A stretch of DNA of 64,000 nucleotides from an uncultured Flavobacteriaceae bacterium (GTDB lineage: Bacteria; Bacteroidota; Bacteroidia; Flavobacteriales; Flavobacteriaceae). The position numbers and the translations under genes were made by a program. Every line of letters begins with the position of its first letter. Position 1 is the stretch's first letter. The DNA is taken from NCBI GenBank assembly GCA_947500385.1, contig CANMSA010000006.1, positions 124,001 to 188,000 on the forward strand, read 5' to 3'. Of this stretch, positions 46,063-53,826 are shown one piece after another. The notes under the pieces were generated by a model. That model was not told the origin of the DNA. It saw only the letters and a list, made by a program, of their open reading frames with translations, and made no database searches.

Positions 46063-48477
46063 ATGCTAAAAAACTATCTAAAAATCGGTTGGCGAAATTT
46101 AATGAAGGACAAGACCTTCACTTTTTTGAATGTCCTGGGACTTTCCTTGGCATTCGGAGTGGCTATTCTTTTATCGATGGCCGCCTTTTTTGATCTTTCA
46201 TTCGATACGTTCCATGAGCATCGAGAAAACATATATCAAGTATATTACGCTGAACAGACCACAAAGGGGACCGAGGTAGGGGTGACCTGTCCAATGCCAT
46301 TGGCACCCAGTTTACAAGAGGAAATACCGGGTATCACAAATATTTCGAGGTATGTAACGGAAGGGCATGTAGTCATCTACAACCAAAAAGAACTAAACCT
46401 TAGCAGCCTATATGTCGATGAGGATTTCTTTGAAATGTTTTCTTTTCCTGTACTGAAAGGAAAACAGCAAGCTTTACTTGCAGAAAAGGGCAGTGTTGTT
46501 CTAACCGAAACAACGGCTAAAAAGCTGTTTGGTAAAGAAGAGGCTGTGGGGAAAGTGGTACGTCTGCTGGTAAATGGAAAGGAAAAACCGTTCAACGTTT
46601 CAGCGGTACTTAAAAATATTCCATCACAAAGTACCATGACCTTTGAGTTGGCCCTTCGATTTGACAATCATCCGGCGTATGGAGATATAAAAGATAATTG
46701 GGGCAATCGGAACCACGAAGTGTTCGCCCAGCTACAAGAAGGAATTTCTATGGCCGATATTGAAGTTGCCAAACGGGCCTTTACAAAACAACATTTCCAA
46801 AACTATATCGAAAGCGCCAAGAGGGACGGTGCCCGACCAGATGCCGATGGGGAATACAAACAGCTACACTTGTTACCCTTTCAGGACCGTCATTTTGTAA
46901 ATTATTACAACGGCACGGCCGAGGTGAGCCGTACCTATCCCTACCTGATTTTAGGCATCGCATTGTTGATTTTGTTTATTGCATGTGTCAATTTTGTCAA
47001 TATGGGTATTGCCAAAAGCTCCCAACGGCTCAAAGAAATTGGAATGCGCAAAACTCTTGGCGCTCAAAAAAAACAACTGTTTTTTCAGTTTTGGAGCGAG
47101 AGCTTATTGGTATTTTTGGTGTCAGTTTTGCTAGGGATTGCGTTGAGTGTACTCTTGTTGGACTCCTTTAAAACGCTGTTTCGTACCGCTGTTTCTTTTG
47201 AAATGGTTACCAAACCTCTGGTAATCATAGGCTTCTTAATGGTATTGTTGTTGATTACCTTGCTGGTAGGGGGCTACCCTGCGGTGATCTTAAGTAGGTT
47301 GGGCACCATTCAATCGCTCAAAGGGAAACTAGCGGCTAGTGGCAAGAACCGGGTGCGGGACTTCCTGATGATCTTACAATTCGGTATCGCGATTGTTTTG
47401 ATCAGCGGTACCTTGGTGTTATGGAGCCAGTTGGAATATATGCGGGATAAAGATTTGGGCTTTAATAAAGAACAGGTATTGGCTTTTCCCATTGATGGCA
47501 AAAAAAACAGTTATGATGCGGTACGTTTACTACGGGAAGAATTACAGGAAAACCCTAACATTCTTAGTATTTCGGGGTCCGATAACAATTTGGGTCTTGG
47601 CAAGGACGGTAGTTCGTATACCAGTATACTCGGTTTTGAGTATCGAAACCGAACGATAAAGACGCATATGCTGGTGGTTGACTATGACTATGTAGAAACC
47701 CTTGATTTAAACTTGGTGTCCGGAAGGTCCTTCAATCGGGACTTTTCGACGGATAGTCTGGCGGTCATTATTAATGAAACCATGGCCAAAGAGCTAGGAG
47801 AACAAGACCCCCATACCGCTAGAATTACAATGGGGGATTCTACGGTCTATTCGGTGATCGGGGTGATGAAAGACCACCATTTTCAAGGATTAAACAGAGA
47901 GATCGCACCTTTGACCTTATTCATTAAACCGGATTGGGATCTCTATTATGCCTATGTAAAGATTGCACCGACCCAAATGATGGCGACCGTTGAGCAGATC
48001 GAGAACGCTTGGGCACGAATAGAACCAAATGCTACTTTCTTAGGCTCGTTTTTAGATGAAAACATGGATCGCACTTTTCGAAGGGAAAAGATCATGACAA
48101 CGATGATCAGTAGCGGATCTTTGCTTGCGATTGCATTAAGTTGTATTGGTCTTTTTGCAATTTCTTTACTGGTGGTAGCGGAGCGTACCAAGGAAATCGG
48201 AGTACGAAAAGTAGTGGGGGCCAGTATTTCATCTATCACTTTTATGCTGACCAAAGATTTTTTAAAATTGGTATTGTTCGCATTTTTAGCCGCTGCTCCG
48301 GTGGCTTGGTGGTTCATCACCCAATGGTTGGAAGGCTACCCGTATCGAATCGAGCTAAATATCTGGTTTTTCCTGGGGGCCGGACTCTTAGCGGTTTGTA
48401 TTGCATTGCTAACAGTTGGTGCCAAAACGATCAAGGCGGCCATGCAGAACCCCGTTAAAAGCTTACGAACCGAATAA
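46063..48477 (+). CDS. FtsX/MacB-like ABC permease 9 of 9
   Basis: 804 residues, 18 bases after permease 8. Start MLKNYLKIGWRNLMKDKTFT. Coupling motifs QRLKEIGMRKTLGAQ and RTKEIGVRKVVGAS; C-terminus NPVKSLRTE as in the first subgroup. The first FtsX unit reads GGYPAVILSRLG where others have AGSYPA. It is followed after 122 bases by a second ATPase gene. Confidence 0.9.
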   Translation: MLKNYLKIGWRNLMKDKTFTFLNVLGLSLAFGVAILLSMAAFFDLSFDTFHEHRENIYQVYYAEQTTKGTEVGVTCPMPLAPSLQEEIPGITNISRYVTEGHVVIYNQKELNLSSLYVDEDFFEMFSFPVLKGKQQALLAEKGSVVLTETTAKKLFGKEEAVGKVVRLLVNGKEKPFNVSAVLKNIPSQSTMTFELALRFDNHPAYGDIKDNWGNRNHEVFAQLQEGISMADIEVAKRAFTKQHFQNYIESAKRDGARPDADGEYKQLHLLPFQDRHFVNYYNGTAEVSRTYPYLILGIALLILFIACVNFVNMGIAKSSQRLKEIGMRKTLGAQKKQLFFQFWSESLLVFLVSVLLGIALSVLLLDSFKTLFRTAVSFEMVTKPLVIIGFLMVLLLITLLVGGYPAVILSRLGTIQSLKGKLAASGKNRVRDFLMILQFGIAIVLISGTLVLWSQLEYMRDKDLGFNKEQVLAFPIDGKKNSYDAVRLLREELQENPNILSISGSDNNLGLGKDGSSYTSILGFEYRNRTIKTHMLVVDYDYVETLDLNLVSGRSFNRDFSTDSLAVIINETMAKELGEQDPHTARITMGDSTVYSVIGVMKDHHFQGLNREIAPLTLFIKPDWDLYYAYVKIAPTQMMATVEQIENAWARIEPNATFLGSFLDENMDRTFRREKIMTTMISSGSLLAIALSCIGLFAISLLVVAERTKEIGVRKVVGASISSITFMLTKDFLKLVLFAFLAAAPVAWWFITQWLEGYPYRIELNIWFFLGAGLLAVCIALLTVGAKTIKAAMQNPVKSLRTE

Positions 48478-48599
48478 TGGAGCGCTTGAGGCTATTTTTT
48501 GGCCTTATATGGGAAGTAATTCAAAAGCCTTATGGATATCTTTGACCAGAATGATCCACATATTTAAATGTCTATGAACAGAATATTAAATAAAACAAG

Positions 48600-49268
48600 A
48601 TGCTATTACAGTTAAACAATATTTTTAAATGGGTGCAGCAGGGAGGCCAGCGCGTATTTTTGCTAAAAGATCTGAACCTCAAGGTGGAAGAAGGGGAATT
48701 TATTTCAATTATGGGGCCTTCCGGTTCCGGGAAATCTACCTTGCTGAATGTTATCGGTATGCTCGATGGTTTTGATGAAGGAGAATATCATTTTTTAGAT
48801 GAGTCGGTACATACGTTAAAAGAAAAACATCGATCCGAGCTGTACAAACAATACATTGGTTTTGTTTTTCAGGCATATCATTTAATTGACGAGCTAACGG
48901 TGTATGAAAATCTAGAAATGCCCCTCCTTTATAAAAAAATAAATGGTTCCGAACGGAAGGCAATGGTCGCCGACATGTTGGACCGTTTTAATATTGTTGG
49001 AAAAAAAGACCTTTTCCCGACTCAGTTAAGTGGTGGGCAGCAACAACTAGTGGGAGTGGCCAGAGCATTGATTACCAAACCAAAACTAATTTTGGCCGAC
49101 GAACCTACAGGGAATTTGAATTCGCAGCAGGGAGAGGATATTATGGAACTTTTTAAGGAATTAAACAATGAAGGGGTTACGATCATACAAGTAACGCATT
49201 CAGAAAAGAATGCCAAGTACGGTTCACGGATTATTCATTTGTTGGATGGTCGTAAAATTGAAGGATAA
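48600..49268 (+). CDS. Second ABC ATP-binding protein of the array, divergent motifs
   Basis: A 222-residue MacB/LolD-type ATPase. Walker A GPSGSGKST (39-47), Q-loop VFQAYHLID, Walker B LILADEPTGNLN and H-loop QVTHSE are present. Two positions differ from the first ATPase. The signature is LSGGQQQLVGVARAL, with Leu in place of the Arg after QQQ. The D-loop reads GNLN where Asp is usual. It may be slower or specialised for a subset of permeases. It closes the locus. Confidence 0.9.
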   Translation: MLLQLNNIFKWVQQGGQRVFLLKDLNLKVEEGEFISIMGPSGSGKSTLLNVIGMLDGFDEGEYHFLDESVHTLKEKHRSELYKQYIGFVFQAYHLIDELTVYENLEMPLLYKKINGSERKAMVADMLDRFNIVGKKDLFPTQLSGGQQQLVGVARALITKPKLILADEPTGNLNSQQGEDIMELFKELNNEGVTIIQVTHSEKNAKYGSRIIHLLDGRKIEG

Positions 49269-49462
49269 CGCTTTGTTTTGAACGTTATACTGTTCTTCCA
49301 TACGGTTGCTTCAATGAACTCGTCTTGAGTGGTTGTTTGGAACCGAGAATGAAGGCTTTTGTGCCATGATGAAGGCATTTTTGGTTGCATAACCCTAGCT
49401 ATGGAAGCTAAAAATGGCAAAATCAGGGTGCGAAATGTAAAATTAGTAGGTAAAAGAATAAC

Positions 49463-50062
49463 TCAAGACGAGTTCAATTGCTCCAGGGTTAAAGGAAGGT
49501 GCTGCACATCGCCGGGAGCAAGATCATCAAGCAGTATGCGGCCAATACGTACGCGAACCAAACGCAGTGTAGGAAAACCAACGGCTGCGGTCATTTTTCG
49601 TACCTGGCGGTACTTACCCTCGGTGAGGACTATACGGATCCAACTACTGGGTCGGTGCCGACCTATGCGAAGACGATTGTCCGCCTCCGGCAGGGTAGGG
49701 GATATCGTTAATTCGGTTGCCTTACAGGGTTTGGTGCGGTAGGTCGTACCTTCCAATCCAATTTCGACCCCTTGGGTCAAAAGGCGGATGGCCGATGGGG
49801 TAATAAGCCCGTCTAGCTGTGCATAGTACTCTTTTTCAACGCCTGCACGGTTTACCATATCACTTAGTTGGCCATCAGTGGTCATGAGCAGCAGGCCTTC
49901 CGATTTTTCATCCAAGCGTCCTATCGGCATGGTTCCTTCCGGAAAAGGATACAACTCGCTAAGAAATCGTTTCTTGCGTTTTTCCCGTGGGTCGTTCGAG
50001 CTTAGTTGGCTTAGTACGCCAACAGGCTTGTAGACCTTAAAATGGATGTTTTTACTTTGCAT
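49463..50062 (-). CDS. rRNA pseudouridine synthase, RsuA/RluE-like
   Basis: A 199-residue enzyme without an S4 RNA-binding domain, as in RluE. It has the RsuA/RluB/E/F catalytic motif GRLDEKSEGLLLMTTDG, whose Asp (about residue 47) is the nucleophile, and KEYYAQLDG and the late RQVRKMTAAVGFPTLRLVRVRIG. RluE modifies 23S rRNA (U2457 in E. coli); the exact target here is an assumption. A single gene facing the efflux locus. Confidence 0.9.
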   Translation of the reverse strand: MQSKNIHFKVYKPVGVLSQLSSNDPREKRKKRFLSELYPFPEGTMPIGRLDEKSEGLLLMTTDGQLSDMVNRAGVEKEYYAQLDGLITPSAIRLLTQGVEIGLEGTTYRTKPCKATELTISPTLPEADNRLRIGRHRPSSWIRIVLTEGKYRQVRKMTAAVGFPTLRLVRVRIGRILLDDLAPGDVQHLPLTLEQLNSS

Positions 50063-50141
50063 GATTTACCTAAAAATATAGCAGATACACCAACCGTACC
50101 GTATTGGATCTACTCGTAAAAATAAAAAACTAACATATTCA

Positions 50142-51080
50142 TTAGGCCCATGAAAGAAAGAACGCATCGGGAATTTGCTTGATATCTTCCGCAATGGCCT
50201 GTAGTTCTTGGTAATGATCTTTCATTTCTTCGCTAGGAATGGTATAATTAAAGTTTCGATGACGCCAGAAACACATTGCTGCGGCCGCATAGAGCGTCAT
50301 GATTTTTAGTGCCCGCAGTTCCGATTTTTCCAGGGAAGCCTCCTTTTGATACCCCTTTAAAAACTGCTGCATTTTTACCCGATCTACTTTGCCGTTCTCA
50401 GTGCAAAGCCCCACAATGGTCATGCCGATATCAAAAACACGATAGTAGTAAGTGGCTTCTTCGAAATCCATTATTCGCGCCACCCCGGTTGCTTTGTCAA
50501 TTACAACATTGCTCGAAAACAAATCACTATGTATCAATGTTTTGGGTAATTTTTTATCAAGTACTGGTTTTACTAATTTTTCAATCGAGTACAACCATTG
50601 TGCAAAGGAGGTGTCGGGGGCATATCGTTTTACTTCTTGAAATGTTTCAATGCCATATCCTAACTTTGTGGGCAGGTAATCTGGTGGGGATATTTGATGT
50701 AACCTAGCCAACTCTCTCCCCACGAACTCCAAGGATTCTGGAGCGAGGTTTTCAAAAATTCCACCCTCCAAAAACCTCTTTACCATAAGGGGTTTTCCCT
50801 TATACCTTGTAACCAATTCCTTTGAAAGACTATGCACTACCACCGAGGTCTCAAAACCCTGTACCCTTAAGTATTCTAGCAGACGGGCCAAGTTTTCGGC
50901 TTCTTTGAAAGATTTTTGTTCACAAATGGTAAGTACATAATGTTTTTTACGGGTCGTTACGAGGTAATTGGTGTTTTCGGAACCACCGCTAAGCAGGCGA
51001 AAACCGGTTATTTCCAAAATACCATAGGCAGCAAGTATGGAGATGATTTCCTCTTGCAACAGGGCTTTAGTTCGTTTCAT
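50142..51080 (-). CDS. Homoserine-kinase-II-like / aminoglycoside phosphotransferase-fold kinase
   Basis: A 312-residue small-molecule kinase. A glycine-rich loop LSGGSENTNYLV opens the fold. The Brenner motif HSDLFSSN holds His184, Asp186 and Asn191, and the metal aspartate is Asp205 in IMDFEEA. This fits the COG2334 group (homoserine kinase type II, hydroxylysine kinase and relatives). Its start overlaps the threonine synthase stop by 14 bases, so it most likely makes O-phosphohomoserine, the threonine synthase substrate. A kinase for another hydroxy-amino acid is also possible. Confidence 0.8.
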   Translation of the reverse strand: MKRTKALLQEEIISILAAYGILEITGFRLLSGGSENTNYLVTTRKKHYVLTICEQKSFKEAENLARLLEYLRVQGFETSVVVHSLSKELVTRYKGKPLMVKRFLEGGIFENLAPESLEFVGRELARLHQISPPDYLPTKLGYGIETFQEVKRYAPDTSFAQWLYSIEKLVKPVLDKKLPKTLIHSDLFSSNVVIDKATGVARIMDFEEATYYYRVFDIGMTIVGLCTENGKVDRVKMQQFLKGYQKEASLEKSELRALKIMTLYAAAAMCFWRHRNFNYTIPSEEMKDHYQELQAIAEDIKQIPDAFFLSWA

Positions 51081-52527
51081 TTCCCATTTTTAAATCCCAG
51101 TTGTTTTCCATAGCGGCCAATAGCGCCTCTTCCAGATGCGCGTGGTGACAACTATATTTTTTCTGACAACGCTTTTTTGCCGCTATGATAGATCTATGGG
51201 TGGCCGCGTCCGGCAAGTTATTGGCTCCCAATGCCTTGAGGATAACTTCCGGGAATTTGGCAGGGTGGGCCGTATTTAGGTAGAGCGTCTTTTTCCCTGT
51301 CAAGACACCCGATAACGCTTTTGCCGCTGCCGCTGCAACGGCCCCATGGGGATCTAAAAGATACCCTTCCGCCAGGTACATTTCCCGGATTACGGATATG
51401 GTCTGGGCATCGGTAGCGCTATACGATAAAAAGCCTTTGCGATACGCTTCAAAGGTTGCTTGGTCGAACTGTAAGTTCCCGGTTTGTTTGAATTCGGAAA
51501 TCCAACCTCTTATTTGGGCACCGTCCATTCCTACTTGAAAATATAGAAACCGCCAAAAGTTATAGGGGATAAGAATATCTATCGCGGAAGAGGGCGTTTC
51601 ATAAATAGCTTCTTTTTTGAACTGTCCTTTTGAAAAAATACGATGCAAACAGGCATTTTTATTATTGGCAATGACAAAAGTACCTACGGGTAGGCCCATG
51701 TTTCGGGCAAGTCCGCCTGCGCAAAGGTTCCCAAAACCTCCGGAGGGAACCACCATATCAATTGGGTCACCTATGGTATCCACTACTTGCAAATAGCCAT
51801 ATATGTAATGTACCGTCTGCATCATCACACGGCCCCAGTTAATGGAATTCACACTAGAGAGTTTTAGCTTTTCCTTAAATGGCTTATTGGCATAGAGCTT
51901 CGCAATGACCAGGTCCAGGTCGTCTCCCCCGTCCGGACAATTGGAAACCGCCACTGGATAAACATTGGAATGGGGTAAAGTAGTCATTTGTCGTTCCTGC
52001 TCCTCGGTAATGAACTCTTGGGGATAGAGCACCCAGGCGTCCAGATTCGTTTTTCCGGCCGTGAAATAGGCCGTGGCGGGCCCTGTATCTCCCGTGGTGG
52101 CCACTACAATTGACAAACGCTCCTTTTTTCGTTTCAGGAAAAAATCAACCAGATTCACCAAAAAGGCCAGTCCAATGTCTTTAAACGATAGGGTAGGACC
52201 ATAAAACAACTCCATGATATACGTGTCTTTACGAGAGCGCAGCCGATGCATTGGAATCACTTCTTCTTTTTCAAAAGGGGCATAGGCCTCTGAAAGTAGG
52301 TTTTTCAGCTCCTTGGCCTGCATAACGCTTTTATCGATAAACAAGGATAAGACTTCGAAAGCTACATCGGTGTAGCCCAAGTTTTTCCACTGATGTAATT
52401 GATTCAACGAAAAAGTAGGAAGCCTTTCTGGCACATACAGGCCTCCATCCCCGGCGAAACCATCTAAAATAGCCGTTTCAAAATCTACAGGGGCGGTGCC
52501 TCCCGTGGTACTTAGATATTGTATCAT
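51067..52527 (-). CDS. thrC: Threonine synthase
   Basis: A 486-residue PLP enzyme with the yeast/E. coli type opening (MIQYLSTTGGTAPVDFETAILDGFAGDGGLYVP), the PLP lysine Lys116 in FYGPTLSFKDIGLAF, the phosphate-binding ATTGDTGPAT and SVNSINWGR. It converts O-phosphohomoserine to threonine. The C-terminus (SCHHAHLEEALLA) extends beyond the usual end by about 30 residues. It is the middle gene of a three-gene operon, overlapping the ornithine-cyclodeaminase-like gene by four bases. It stands apart from the usual thrA-thrB-thrC cluster, so it may be a second, specialised copy. Confidence 0.85.
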   Translation of the reverse strand: MIQYLSTTGGTAPVDFETAILDGFAGDGGLYVPERLPTFSLNQLHQWKNLGYTDVAFEVLSLFIDKSVMQAKELKNLLSEAYAPFEKEEVIPMHRLRSRKDTYIMELFYGPTLSFKDIGLAFLVNLVDFFLKRKKERLSIVVATTGDTGPATAYFTAGKTNLDAWVLYPQEFITEEQERQMTTLPHSNVYPVAVSNCPDGGDDLDLVIAKLYANKPFKEKLKLSSVNSINWGRVMMQTVHYIYGYLQVVDTIGDPIDMVVPSGGFGNLCAGGLARNMGLPVGTFVIANNKNACLHRIFSKGQFKKEAIYETPSSAIDILIPYNFWRFLYFQVGMDGAQIRGWISEFKQTGNLQFDQATFEAYRKGFLSYSATDAQTISVIREMYLAEGYLLDPHGAVAAAAAKALSGVLTGKKTLYLNTAHPAKFPEVILKALGANNLPDAATHRSIIAAKKRCQKKYSCHHAHLEEALLAAMENNWDLKMGNETN

Positions 52528-53477
52528 GTTAATTTTTTGAACTGATCATACACTGCTTTTGTAATCATAATATCCTGTACCGCAACTCCCGTGAGGTCGG
52601 CAATCGTAATCTGTTGGTCATTGGAGCGCTGTAAGCTTGTGTCTTGCAGGGCAGTCCCTAGTTCTATAATATTTTCAGCTTGTACCTCGCCTGATTTTAC
52701 AGCTCGAAATACTTCTCCGCGACTACCACTTTGTGGTATGCTATCCACAATGACCAAGTCCGCTTTTCCGAGCAGCGCCGCTTCCAATTCTTGTTTATCT
52801 GCGGTGTCAGATCCCACTGCTGTAATATGTGTGCCGATTTGCACGTCTTGGGCAAACAACAAGGGAACTTCGGAAGGTGTGGTAGTGAGGATTAAATTGC
52901 TGTTAAAGGCTACTTCGGCAGGTGTCTTGGCGATATGAATATTGAAATCGGCTTTCAACTCTTCTTTGAATCTTAGGGTATTCTCATGATTTCTTCCCCA
53001 TACCCACACCGTTTTACAGGGCCTGTGTTCTTGCAAATGTTTCAACTGCAATCGCGCCTGAATGCCAGTACCAATAATCCCGACCGCCTTTATTTTCTTA
53101 GGGGCAAAATAGTTGGCTACCAAGGCACCCGCCGCAGCGGTGCGCACATCGGTCAAAAAACCTTCGTCCAATAAAACCGCCACAGGACTACCCGTTTGTT
53201 GGTTGAACAACAGCATAAGCCCGTTGCTTGAGGGAAGCCCCACTGTCGAGTTTTCATAAAAACCCGAAGCAATTTTAATGACGTAATAGGGATCATGCTT
53301 CACATACCCGTATTTGATATGCACATCACCGGGAGGATCTTCAAAAAGTAGCTCCCCGACCGGGGGTACGACGGTTGCCCCATTGCTGTATTGAATAAAA
53401 CCTTCCTTCATAGCAGCCGTAACATCAATCTTTTGCAACAACCTTCGAATTTCTTTCAATACTATGATTTCCGCCAT
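52524..53477 (-). CDS. Ornithine cyclodeaminase / mu-crystallin family protein
   Basis: A 317-residue protein of the OCD/mu-crystallin family. The N-terminal part includes PPVGELLFEDPPGDVHIKYG and the substrate region VIKIASGFYENSTVGLPSSNG. The Rossmann motif is VGIIGTGIQARLQLKHL (GxGxxA). ITAVGSDTADKQEL holds the Asp that in true cyclodeaminase activates water. Members include ornithine and lysine cyclodeaminase, alanine dehydrogenase, ketimine reductase and SbnB. First gene of the operon with threonine synthase and the kinase. Substrate uncertain. Confidence 0.85.
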   Translation of the reverse strand: MAEIIVLKEIRRLLQKIDVTAAMKEGFIQYSNGATVVPPVGELLFEDPPGDVHIKYGYVKHDPYYVIKIASGFYENSTVGLPSSNGLMLLFNQQTGSPVAVLLDEGFLTDVRTAAAGALVANYFAPKKIKAVGIIGTGIQARLQLKHLQEHRPCKTVWVWGRNHENTLRFKEELKADFNIHIAKTPAEVAFNSNLILTTTPSEVPLLFAQDVQIGTHITAVGSDTADKQELEAALLGKADLVIVDSIPQSGSRGEVFRAVKSGEVQAENIIELGTALQDTSLQRSNDQQITIADLTGVAVQDIMITKAVYDQFKKLT

Positions 53478-53500
53478 TTTTCTTCAATTTTAATAGGATA

Positions 53501-53558
53501 CAAAAACCTCCATGTACTTTTAACCAATGTGGTATTGATTTAAGGTATATGGAGGTTT
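53501..53558 (-). promoter_or_regulatory. Attenuator-like hairpin upstream of the OCD/thrC operon
   Basis: On the minus strand, 5' AAACCTCCATATAC (53558-53545) pairs with GTACATGGAGGTTT (53517-53504) with one A-C mismatch, and the stem is followed by a short T run (GGAGGTTTTTG). An upstream GGAGGTTTTT (53750-53740) can pair with the same AAACCTCC, giving a competing structure. It ends 24 bases before the ATG at 53477. Confidence 0.4.
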
Positions 53559-53826
53559 CCATAACTTGTTCATTTAATTTCCCGATTTCTTCCCTAAGTT
53601 AGAAATTAAAAGGCAACACAACGGTTGCAGTCGACCTTAAAGATACATATTCTTAAAAGAAGTCCAAGCGCTTTGGAAGAGGCGTAAAGAGTTTATTCGA
53701 ATGTCATTAAAAGGTTCCACCCAGCCCAATACTGCAAAGAAAAACCTCCTGTAACCTTTTTGGAATTTAAGACTCTATAGAATAATCGACGTATTTACCA
53801 TTCACATTTTTCAAAAAACAAACATC
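53559..53826. other. Divergent intergenic region between thrC operon and amidohydrolase
   Basis: Together with the hairpin at 53501-53558 this makes a 349-base gap. Besides the complementary GGAGGTTT segment near 53741-53749, a small inverted repeat GCAAC-acaacg-GTTGC lies at 53612-53627. No gene or exact -7 box seen. Confidence 0.35.

Noticed and set aside
25889-48477. Recent mobile-element-driven amplification of permeases
   Set aside because: No transposase, terminal repeats or identical blocks were seen; the paralogues are clearly diverged.
49265-49288. ATAACG ... CGTTAT inverted repeat at the end of the second ATPase gene
   Set aside because: Large loop and no T run follow.
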